Source: Mallotus nudiflorus (lineage: Eukaryota > Streptophyta > Magnoliopsida > Malpighiales > Euphorbiaceae). From it: a stretch of 64,000 bases of DNA. Location of the stretch: contig CANTUR010001081.1 in NCBI GenBank assembly GCA_947683625.1, positions 248,001-312,000 of the forward strand, in the 5' to 3' direction. Positions 24,243 through 34,431 of this stretch are shown here, piece by piece. The position numbers were made by a program, and so were the translations under genes. Every line of letters begins with the position of its first letter. The stretch's first letter is position 1. Below the pieces are notes generated by a model. That model did not search any database and was not told where the DNA came from. It saw only the letters and a program-made list of their open reading frames with translations.

Positions 24243-27200
24243 GCTTGTTCCTATATGTAGCCTGCATCATTCTCCCCAGGGTGGACAAAATTTGCCCTTG
24301 AATTTGACTCCTCGGATGAATCACCTACAAAAGGAACCAAGTGCTTGATATTGAACACATTCGCAGTTCGAACATGGCTAGGTAGCTTCAACCTATAGGC
24401 ATTATGATTAATCTTCTCGATGATCTCCACTGGTCCAATCTTCTTGGTAGACAACTTGTTGTATTCGCTTGCAGGAAACCTGTCTTTGGGCAGAACAGCC
24501 CATACAAAATCCCCCACGTCAAACTTGACATGCTGCCTTTTCTTATCAGCTGCCTGTTTATTCTTGGAGGTAGCCTACACAAGGTGGTCATGGACAGACT
24601 GATAAACGTCCTATAATCCATTGACAAAACTTGATGTCCTGCTATTTAGTTTCATCTTTGCTGGAAGAGGAATCAAATCCAGGGGTCCCTGAGGCATAAC
24701 CGATTACACCATTGCAAAAGGGCTTAATCCAGTACTCCTATTGACTGCATAATTATAGGCAAACTCTACCTGACACAACTTCTGATCCCAACTCTTCACA
24801 TGTTCACCCACTAGGCACTCAATAAGTTACCCAAAGATCAGTTCACTACCTCTGTTTGTCCATCTATTTATGGATGATAGGCATTACTAAAATTCAAGTG
24901 CGTATTCACCATCTTCCATAAGCTACACCAAAAATGACTAAGGAACCCAGTATCTCTATTCGACATGATAGACATAGGCAAACCATGCAGCCTGTATATT
25001 TCCTTAAAGAATAATTGAGCTACGTGAACAACATCTGTTGTCTTCTTACATGGTATAAAATGCACCATTTTTAAGAAACGATCAACTACAACAAAGATAG
25101 AATCATTACCTCACTGTGTGCGTGGTAATCCGAGCATAAAATCCATGCTGAGTTCCACCCAAGGCTGTGAAGGAACTGGCAGAGGCATGTAAAGGCCTGC
25201 GTTAGATGTTGCTCCCTTGGAAACCTGACAAATTCGACACCTTCCTACTATATTCTCTACTTCTTTGCAAATGGTAAGCCAACAATATTGAGCCTTAACC
25301 AATTGCATAGTTTTATTCCGACCGACATGTCCCTCACCATACAATTCCCGAAGAATCTTCAAATGCAAGCTATAGTCTGGGATACATAGTTGATTGCCCT
25401 TGAATAAGAATCCATTATGCACTAGGAAATTTGTGTGCTCGCCTGTTTTAATCTTATCCAAAATAATAGAAAAGTATGGATCAGTCTCAAGTAATTCTGC
25501 AAAGGATTCAAAGCCTGGTACCTCAATGGTCATTTGGGTTAATAATGCCTTTCACCTGCTCAATGCATCTGCCACCTTATTGGTAACCCCTGACTTGTGT
25601 TTCATAATAAAAGTGAATTTCTGAAGGTAAGCCACCCAACTCACATGCCTAGTAGAAACCTTGTTTTGCCAATGCAAATGTTTCAAAGCCTCATAATTTG
25701 TATACATAATAAAATCTTTCTAAAACAAATAATGATGCCAATGCTTAATAGCTTGCATAACAGCATAGAACTCGACATCATAGGTACTATAACGCATATT
25801 GGCCCCTGTCAACTTCTCACTGAAATACGCTACCGGCATGCTATTTTGGCTTAAAACAGCCCTAATTCCCACTTTTGAAGCGTTTGAATGTAGCTCAAAA
25901 GGTTGCTTAAAATCAAACAACACTAAGATAGGGGTCATGGTAAGGCGTATTTTAATAAACTAAAATGCCTTTTCTGCCTCATCAGTCCATACAAACTTCC
26001 TAACTTGCCTCATGCAATCAGTGATAAGTGCCATAATACTACTTAAATGCGGAATAAAACGTCTATAAAATGAGGCCAATCCATGGAAACTTCTCACCTC
26101 GGTTATGGTGGTAGGTGTTTGCCAATGTTTCATAGCCTCAACCTTTGTTTTGTCCATCTGCAATCCCTTTCCAGAAACAATATAGCCAACAAATAGCACC
26201 TTAAAAGTGAAAAATGCACACTTCTTAACTGCAGCGTAAAACTTCTCACTACGCAGCACAATTAGGACCTCTTGTAGTTGCTACAAATGATCATCCGGGT
26301 TAGCACTATAAATCAGAATATCATTAAAATACACAATAACACACTTGTTAATGAAATGCCTCAAAAGTTAGTTCATAACACGCATGAAAGTGCTTGGTGT
26401 GTTTGACAGCCCAAATGGCATCACTACCCACTCATATAACCCCTCTCTTGTCTTGAAGGTTGTTTTCCATTCATTTCCAGCTCGAATTCAAATTTGATGA
26501 TAGCCACTCTTTAAATCAAGTTTAGTGAAAATTATGGCCCCACTAAGCTGATCAAGTAAGTCATCCAGTCTAGGAATAGGAAAACTATACTTGACCGTTA
26601 TTTTATTAATGGCTCGACTGTCTATCCACATTTGCCAAGAACCATCCTTCTTTGGTGTTAGGAGGGCCAGTACAGCACAAGGGCTCAAGCTCTCATGAAT
26701 GTATCCCTTGGCCAGCAGCTCTTATACTTGTCTCCTTAGTTCTTCATGCTCAATGGGACTCATCCAGTGGTGTGGTTGATTTGGCAAGGCTACCCTTGGT
26801 TCAAGGTCAATCTGATGTTGGATGTCTCGCATGGGAGGTAACCCTTCAGGCAGTTCTTTTGGAAATAAGTCGCTGAACTCTTCCAAAAGTGGTAAAACTA
26901 CATTAGGAACCACCATCTCTCCGTCCACCATCTTCTCGAATAGGACATAGATAATTTCAGATTACTGCACTACTTTGTCAAATTAGGATAGGGTTAATAA
27001 ATTAACACAGCTCTTGTTTTTGCCCTGCACAATTGCATATTGTTCAAAGTCCTCTTTAGGGACAAGCACTATTTTTGTCCTTTCAAACATAAAGCTGTAG
27101 GTGTTAGCCTTTCTGTCATGCATCATGCCTCTATCAAACTGCCACGGTCACCCCAACAACAGATGACATGCATCCATGGCTATCACATTACACCAAACGT

Positions 27201-27264
27201 CATCCTTATACTTTGCCCCAATGGAGAAGGACACTAACTTTATCCTTTATTGAATCAACAGAGC
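24243..27264 (-). pseudogene. Ty3/gypsy pol (protease-RT-RNase H-integrase), degenerate
   Basis: The minus strand shows the domains in normal order. The end of protease is VIAMDACHLLLG-PWQFD (about 27150-27200). RT reads LLTPKKDGSWQMWIDSRAIN and FTKLDLKSGYHQI (26488-26688), then VGYIVSGKGL and LASFYRRFIPHLS (25960-26259). RNase H reads FELHSNASKVGIRAVLSQ (25720-25938). The integrase zinc region is H..H..C..C, with GHVGRNKTMQLV and CRICQVSKG (25111-25533). The integrase core reads RLHGLPMSIMSNRDTGFLSH (24868-25068). The C-terminal part reads KKIGPVEIIEKINHNAYRLK (24251-24517). Stops and frameshifts separate these blocks. Both ends lack LTRs and gag. It lies antisense inside the + strand LTR element at 23301-28343. 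It is not functional. Confidence 0.9.
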
Positions 27265-27300
27265 AACAATCATCCTTATTTGTGCACAATCATCCTTATT

Positions 27301-27509
27301 AATCATATTTCTTTTTCTCCCAATTTTCAGTATTCCTTTATGTGAATCAATGAATATTAATGCCTATATTCTAGTATTTATGCCCAAATCAACAAGTTGT
27401 AGAAGATTGATTTCTGGCATTCGTGCATGAATCAATAGACTTCAATATTTATCCCTTTGTTCTTTTATTTTTTTCTTATTTTTATTTCTTTTAAGCTTCC
27501 GCTACATCA
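27301..27509 (+). mobile_element. Truncated LTR copy (last ~200 bp)
   Basis: This matches the 3' part of the LTR at 23301-23775, from about 23570 (AATCA-ATTTCT..CCCAATTTT) to the end (GCTACATCA at 27509). It is followed by its own PBS, so the 23.3-28.3 kb locus contains two LTR-PBS-leader units before the final LTR. Confidence 0.75.
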
Positions 27510-27511
27510 GT

Positions 27512-27524
27512 TGGTATCAGAGCC
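27512..27524 (+). promoter_or_regulatory. Second iMet-type primer binding site
   Basis: TGGTATCAGAGCC lies 2 bp after the truncated LTR. Here the canonical TGGTATCAGAGC is intact. Confidence 0.85.
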
Positions 27525-27543
27525 GAACTGATCCTTATTAATC

Positions 27544-27819
27544 ATGCTCATAAAGTATTATGAAGAGAGCTTATTCTATGATACTGATGACCGTGATGAT
27601 GTATATGTGTTTATTGGAGATGAGCCAATATTTGATGAAGAGGATGAGGGCGATGTTGAATATATTGACTTCATTGGTAGTGACGAAATTCTTTACTCTT
27701 GTGTTCCTTTAATTTCCATTTTGAAGGAATTACAAGTTGATGGTGATGGTGGATCTATGATGTTCTATGCATTTGTGAGTAAATTTGTTTCACAATATTT
27801 GAGCGAAATTCGAGGATGA
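27544..27819 (+). CDS. Short acidic ORF in the small LTR element (91 aa)
   Basis: This is an open frame from MLIKYYEESLFYDTDD to SQYLSEIRG. It starts 20 bp after the PBS and stops 22 bp before the 3' LTR. It is very acidic in the first half (DTDDRDDVYVF, FDEEDEGDVEYIDF). Position and the downstream context (TTCGAGGATGAATTTTCTC.. before the LTR) suggest it is what remains of a gag-pol region after a large internal deletion, as in TRIM-type non-autonomous elements. No known domain is recognised. It may be chance-open rather than translated. It is listed because it is the only intact frame inside a transposon in this window that occupies nearly the whole internal region. Confidence 0.4.
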   Translation: MLIKYYEESLFYDTDDRDDVYVFIGDEPIFDEEDEGDVEYIDFIGSDEILYSCVPLISILKELQVDGDGGSMMFYAFVSKFVSQYLSEIRG

Positions 27820-27841
27820 ATTTTCTCTACCTTGGAGGGAA

Positions 27842-28343
27842 TGATGTAGAGCAACAAGTCTTAGAATGAGTTTGCAGAACAATAGATAACATATATAATT
27901 TATTTTTATTATTATTGTTATTATTATTATTATTATTATTATTTGATTTTTATTTTAATTTAGTATTGATTAGAAATTGACTTTCATATATTATTAAGGA
28001 TTTGATTTCTTACCTTATCTAGAATTGTCTTTATTTTTATTTGCTAAATAAAAATTAGGGTTGGTAGGTTTGTGCCACCCTATAAATATGTAAATCTTAT
28101 GGCTATGTGAGATAGTTTTTGTTGAATTGATAATTATATTTCTATTTTCCTAATTTTTTGTATTTCTTTGTGTGAATAAACGAATATTAATATCTATTTC
28201 TTGATATTCTTATTGAATCAACAGGTTATAAAAGATTGATTTTTAACATTCGTACGCGAATCAATAGATTTCAATATTTATCTCTTTGTTATTTTATTTT
28301 ATTTTATTTTAATTTTTATTTCTTTAAAGTTTCTGCTACATCA
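27842..28343 (+). mobile_element. 3' LTR, 502 bp, of the small LTR retrotransposon
   Basis: It begins TGATGTAGAGCAACAAGTC and ends CTGCTACATCA. It is collinear with 23301-23775, with a TATA box at 28081-28088 and an expanded ATT repeat at 27905-27940. It is followed by AGTAG (28344-28348), identical to the five bases left of 23301, consistent with a 5 bp target duplication inside the AGT microsatellite. Confidence 0.85.
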
Positions 28344-28561
28344 AGTAGTAGGAGTAATAGTAGAAGAAGGAAAAAGAGTAATAGTAGTAATAGAATGAGT
28401 AGGAGTAGCAGCAACAATTATTATTTTTTAAATAAAAATAATTTTATTTAAATTATTTTTATTTTTATTTATTTATTTATAATTTTTCTTTTAGTTGTTT
28501 CAGTTAATGAAAAATTTATAACTTTTTTAATTTGCAAAAAAGTAAAAAATTAAAATTTGTA
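28344..28561. repeat. Right part of the interrupted microsatellite and repeated spacer
   Basis: AGT/AAG-rich repeats run from 28344 to about 28410. At 28503-28561 GTTAATGAAAAATTTATAAC and GTAAAAAATTAAAATTTGTA match the spacer at 23222-23280. 28562-28900 is AT-rich without signals. Confidence 0.6.
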
Positions 28562-28959
28562 TATTTTATTTTCTATTTCTCTTTCTCTGTTTAATTTATA
28601 ATTTTTAGTAAATTTAATAAAATTGGAATTTTAGTATAGAATTAATGATTTAAATAATTTTCTTTGAGGAATATATATATTTTATTTATTATGATTTTAA
28701 CAAGAAAGATAAAATATTACTTTTTTTTATATAGAAAAGGTAAATTTAAATCATTATTATGGATAGTTAAGTTATTTTTATTTTATAACCTGTTATATAT
28801 ACGTTATTATTATCTTTTTATAAGTTATAATACTTAATTGTTATAAAAAATAGATAAAATGTTAATTATTAAATTGTAAAGAGTTGCAACACCAAAAATT
28901 TTCTTTATCCCAAAAAAAACAAAAGAGAGGTTTCCAAAGAGGCCCACGAACAAAGATCT

Positions 28960-29399
28960 TCCCTGCACAAAATAAACTCTGAGCTTATTTTTAAACCATC
29001 GTTCAACCTTTAATTCATTTTTCTTTCATTCATATCTCAAATTTACTATGTATATACGACACCAAGCACACAAGTCAAAAGCTACTCGAACTTAAACGAT
29101 CAAGTTTTGAGGTGTATATCCAGAAACAGGTATACATCTCTAACAAAAATTTACATTACTTCTCATTACAATCCACATTTTAAAAGTATCTTACCACAAA
29201 ATTTATACTATGCACATATGCAATATGGACTGGACCTTATTAGCTGCATCATGAAGAGGGTATAAACTCATAGTTTTTCAAGCCCTTGCAGTAATGCTAC
29301 AAAAATGAAAATAATGCTGATTCCAAAGCTCTTGAGGCGAGCTTATTCAGAGGTACACCATGATGAGGCACGACATCCCTTTTCCATGTATATTTAAGT
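28960..29399 (-). other. 3' flank / probable 3' UTR of CBL8-like copy 1
   Basis: This aligns with 59330-59742 downstream of the second copy (for example CAAATTTACT, CACCAAGCAC and AAGTCAAAAGCTA). No coding signal. Similarity fades below about 28960, which marks one edge of the duplicated segment. Confidence 0.55.
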
Positions 29400-31648
29400 C
29401 TACAATTCAGATTCTTCAACTTCAGAACTTTGTACAAAGCTGGGAAATACAACTGTTATATCCCTGGAGCAGGGAAAGAAAAGCGTCTTAGCCATGCATA
29501 AAAGCTGGAAGAATGTATAAGAACCTGATTTAGGCTTGGTAAAATTGCTTTCATTTGTTTATTACTATGGCAAAAATTAAATTTAACTGGTTTAATGTTC
29601 TGAGGTTCCAGCTGTGTTTTCATTTGGCTGCTTACTTCAAATATGGCAAGGTCATGTTCTTCAAGAGAGACGGATTCTTGGACACGAAGTCCTTCCACTC
29701 TTCCCGGTCAATTTTTCCATCATCTTTTGTATCTGCGTCTTTCCAAGTCTGGAAAGAATTTAGTAGTCAGAATATCCTCAACTGAATAAGCATATAATAA
29801 CAAAGTTTGACAAGGCAGACCAATATGTACCTTATCTACAATTTTTTCAACAAAATCATCTGACAGCATGAGATCCGATTCATGCAGAAGTGCTAACACC
29901 ATCTCCTTCAACTATCAGGTAAAAAAAAAAAAACATTTCTAAGTTCCAAATCATACAGTTGGATACCTTGCTAAGCTTCTAGCTTTTGAGACTTGGGAAT
30001 GAGAATGTGAGACTTGGACAGTTCCATACTAAATATTTAATCAACTGAAATCTAAGTTATCAACTATCTATAGCAAAAATGAAATGTGCATGGTTAACTT
30101 TCAGGAATATTCAGAAGGGATGGTAAAGAAAAGAATATGCAGTGCTCACCTCTTCTCGTTCGATAAAACCAGTTTGCCTTAAATCATATAATCTGAAAGC
30201 AACTGCACCAATGATCCCTCACAGCTTAGCATATGATAATAAAGTCAGCAGGATAAGCTGGACAAAAACACACATACGCATGTGCGTGGGCGCGATTACT
30301 CCAGCTTTCCACATTATCATTCCATATTCATTTTTATAGAGGAAAAATAATTTCTAGCTGGAGAAATCAATCTTACATTCAATCTTGTCTTCGACAGGGG
30401 CATTGGGGTGAAAGATACCCAGTGATCGAACAAATTCTCCAAATTCAATAACTCCATTGCGTTTGATATCAAATAAATCGAAGATCTATAGAATTTCACA
30501 AATAGATGCAGCTCAGAAAGAGGAAAAGGTGTCATTGCAGAAAGCAATATCAGCAACAGTTACAAAATATGTTACATTGCACAAGCAGAGATGCAAGAGT
30601 GAAATGCCTTATACAATTTATTAACTGTAAGATCAGAAAATAATTAACTATCAAAACATAACAAGAGAGAGAAAATGTCAGTGGTTCTTACCCTATCAGC
30701 AAAAAGATTTCGTCTGTTTCTGTTCCTGAAAAGTGCCAGCTGAAATTCTTCCTGTAACGAAATTGCAATTCACTGGTGAATGACCATGGACCATAAATGA
30801 TGAAAACACAGAGAAAATCACAATTGAGTGTATTATAAATTGCTTACTTTCTCATACCTTGTGAATAAGCCCATCATGTATTATTGAATTGCTTAATTTC
30901 TTATAAAGCTCATACAAGGCCTCAACTTCATTAACAGTAACTGCAAGAGAAAGATATTTCATGCATCAAACAGTCATTCTTCCCATAAATCGATAACTAC
31001 AAAAACAAGAAATATGATTACGATTTCAACAGTACATAGACTAGCAATTAGGAAACAAACAACAGTGTTTTCTTTACATATATTCTTTCTTGTATTGGAA
31101 GCATGTGAACGGATTCTTCTCATCAAGTGCCACTAAATATGTATTCCAACTAGAAATCAACCACCTTAGGAATCAAATGACACATTGTCATTGAATAACA
31201 TAATGTTGTTTGGATCCTAGATATCGTGAGACAACACAGAACACCTTTGAAAAGTTATTGTGATAAGCCATAATTTTCTGATCATGCTTAGCTAGAAACG
31301 ATAAGCTATATTTTTCTCGTCGTGCTTAGCTAGAAATGATGCAGGGACAAATTCTATCTGATAATTGGCAATAATCAACATGGTAATTGTAGATGTATGT
31401 GTTGGTTTGTTCATAAGGTATTACTCGGATTTAAAGGGTGGTTAGTGCTACTATAATGTATCCTTAAAAAGAGGGACAAATTGGGAAGTGAGAGGAAGAC
31501 GGGGGCTAAATGTCTTGGCTAATGCCTTGGTTGCCACTACAATTTAAAACTCACAAGGTGTTTCAGCGGCAAGAACAGCAGGTTCCTCATATCCTGGTAC
31601 TTGTTTAGCCCTCTTTAACCAAAAGCAACTTTTGAAAGCAGCTAACAT
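29400..31648 (-). CDS. CBL8: Calcineurin B-like calcium sensor, CBL8-like, copy 1 (218 aa, 8 coding exons)
   Basis: CBL proteins bind Ca2+ through EF-hands and activate CIPK kinases via the NAF motif (family knowledge). Exons on the minus strand: 31555-31648, 30858-30940, 30692-30751, 30377-30485, 30150-30202, 29831-29911, 29636-29748, 29400-29463. They sum to 657 nt with consistent GT/AG borders and phases. The N-terminus MLAAFKSCFWLKRAK lacks the MGC myristoylation start of CBL1/4/9 and resembles CBL8. EF-hand regions: variant EF1 about 48-61; EF2 loop 85-96 (DIKRNGVIEFGE); EF3 122-133 (DLRQTGFIEREE); EF4 166-177 (DTKDDGKIDREE). The C-terminal FPSF motif (204-207) is the usual CIPK phosphorylation site. 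The reading frame is intact. CBL4 is the alternative name, less likely from the N-terminus. Confidence 0.93.
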
Positions 31649-33746
31649 GATTCATATACAACACTTTCTTGAAATCAGAGGCTTGTGCCAGTGGAACTAC
31701 TTGAATATTCCACCTGCACGCAAAAACCAAAGAATTGTAGATTAAATTAACAACAGAACTCAAAGTTCTTTGACCATATGTCTGATAGCTAACATACACA
31801 GTTAGAATTCAAACCACTTCCGCTAAAAATACAAAATGGTGACATGAATCCTGTTGTTATAAGGAATAGTCTTAGTAGCAGTAACCATGACTCTGGATCT
31901 AATTCTTACTCAACACAAATCAAGCTGATAACCATGAGAACCTTCATTTCTTATTTTTGGATCTTAGTATTACTTTATCCATTGATATGAGAAATCCTTA
32001 ATGCATCAGCCGTTAACTAGAACAAATACTGATCATCAGAAGCAAAAATAAAATCAATTTCCAAAGAGGATAGTTCCATGGATAAATACAAACTTCAAGA
32101 TTGCATAGCATTGAAGCTAATAAGTACAGCTATTATTAACATTTGCAACAGGAATCACTGATAACAGTATCATAGGTGAGGTCATGTACCTTATGGTCAT
32201 TAATAGTCAACCATCCAAAGGATGAGCAACTGTCTGGAAGGGTCGACAATAGAAGGGCTAAAACATACAACCCCAATAACACAACACAAAACAAAACTAA
32301 TTAATAGTTCAATTGGGCAACAAAGGTTTGGCCATTTACTGGTTGTGTGCAAACATTTTTTTTCAGAAGCAATCACAGGTGACCTTTGATCTAGTAACAA
32401 AAGGTTCACAAACATACCAAAATTTTGCACTTAATCGGATTGTTTTCCCAATAAAATAACATTATTATATTATAGTTCGAAATATGGACAAACGAATTTA
32501 ATTAAAGAAGAATTGTCAGGTCCAGCAGACACTTCCAATATTATAAATATGAAGGCCAGCTCTATTACAACTGCCGACAGATTCATTTAAATCCGTCAAA
32601 CATCGTTACCGTCATCATTTTGAAAGCTGCTTCTAATATTTTATGGCATAAATACAAACATGAGAGCGATTATTCAGAGCCTCCAGAAGACAAAAAGAAT
32701 CAAGCTTCTTTTGTCAAAAATGTATCCAGGAAAATAAATTACATAATCTTGAAAACAAGAGCAACATTTTTCAAAAAAAAAAAAAAAAAAAAGACCCAGA
32801 AAGATTGTACCAGTATTGTTAGCTGAACATCTTGAAATTATTGCAAAAAAAAAAAAAAAAAGGAAAAATACAGCTAAACATGTTGATATGCTTTGATGTT
32901 GCCCATGAAAAATGCATGAACTCATTACCATCGTTTCATGTTCACAGGAAAATACATAGAGAGCTTTCATTGTCTGGGACCACATAACTGCAACTATAGA
33001 ACCAAGTTGCAACGAATTTACTTTTTCTAACAAGACGGCAAATTCAAAACATTTCTATCATTTGAGGTTTTTCTCACCATATGTTTGGATACGAGGAAAA
33101 TAAACAGGAGAAGAATACAAACAAAAAAAAAAGTAAAAATAAGAAAGCAAAATAATCTTTTCAGGTTCAGAAAAAGAGAAAAATAAAGAAGAAAAAATAT
33201 ATATTATTTTCACTCTAAATTATTTTTAAAATAGAGAAAAAGTGAAACAAAATTAAATACAATTTAAATTTTAGAGATAAAAGGCTAAGTTAATAATTCA
33301 AAATTTACTCATTTTTTTTCTCTCCTAATTTATTTTTTCTCTGTTCAAACATTAAAAAAAAAAAAAGAAAAAGAAAAAGAAAATTTTTTCGAAAACAAAA
33401 AGAGAAAGAAACCAACCTTAATTTTCTTTACATTTTTTAATCCATTTTCTTGGTTTCCTTTTCTTCATTCCCAAACATAATATTAGCAACCAAATGAAAG
33501 GTAAATTAATACCGTAAAAAATCCTGGTAAAAGCAAATAATAACCAACACCTCTGAAAATTTACTGTAAGTGGTTAAAAAAATAGCAAAACACGACTGTG
33601 ATATGTGGGTCCTAAAGATAAAGCTAACTAGATCCTTGAATTTATGAAATTGACATACTGAGGAGACAAGATAACAGCCTAAAAAAGAAAGAAAAGCAAA
33701 ATGAAAAACTTTTCATGACAATACACAAAAAAAAAAAAAGAAAATA
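31649..33746 (-). other. Upstream region of CBL8-like copy 1
   Basis: Collinear with 62036-63640 upstream of copy 2, including poly-A/T tracts (32769-32788, 32845-32860, 33353-33380). A 440 bp stretch (about 31775-32210) is absent from copy 2, and the break occurs at the shared word ACCAT. The stretch contains the 5' leader (ATGAATC before the ATG) and presumably a 5' UTR intron. I could not identify the transcription start. Confidence 0.5.
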
Positions 33747-34046
33747 CACTTTGAGTTATGTTTGACTTTAATACTAAATTTTTAATTTTTAATTTTAAAA
33801 AATTCTATTTTTATTTCATATTAAACTATATCAAATATATCCAATCAAATTTAATATATATAATAATTAAAATAAATATATTTTTTGTATATTTACTGTA
33901 TAAGTATCTCATTAAATAGTTTAATCACTCTCTAAGTTATATAAAATAAATTTCGCTAAATTTTTATTTTATGGAGCCACAAAATTTTTTTTATATAGTC
34001 CATAAGTAAATTTTATTTTATAGGGTCAACAAAATAATTAAGTTAT

Positions 34047-34387
34047 TACAAACAAAAGAATATAAAACACAAGAGAATAATAAAACTGAACACAAAAATA
34101 TATATATTTCAAAATAATCAAATACACAAATTCTCTCCAAGGGACAATAGGTCCTTCACACTCTCAAAAGACTTGTATTTTTCTCTCGTACAATACTTTT
34201 CTTCTTCTTATACTTATATACACAATACATGTCTATTTTTAGCTTTTACAAAAAATGGTTAAAAACCATTTTCTATAAAATGAATGATTTTTGTTTAATT
34301 TGTTAAAACAATTTTATTTAGTGTTATATATAAACCACTTCTAGAAACACATATTTTTAGTTTAAAAATCAAGTTTACTTTTCAACA
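34047..34387 (-). mobile_element. Copia 3' LTR (341 bp)
   Basis: On the minus strand it begins TGTTGAAAAGTAAACTTGA. It matches 38491-38849 along its length (for example ACAAATTCTCTCCAAGGGAC and AATACATGTCTATTTTTAGC). It is preceded on the minus strand by the polypurine tract AAGTTTAAGGGAGGA (34388-34402). Confidence 0.85.
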
Positions 34388-34431
34388 TCCTCCCTTAAAC
34401 TTGATTTGTTATTCTGAGTAAAATCCTCAAC

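Noticed and set aside
29456..29698. Minus-strand 80-residue frame over the last CBL intron as a separate gene
   Set aside because: It reads through intron 7 in another frame; splicing at 29636 and 29463 gives the conserved YLK-DIT..FPSF C-terminus instead.
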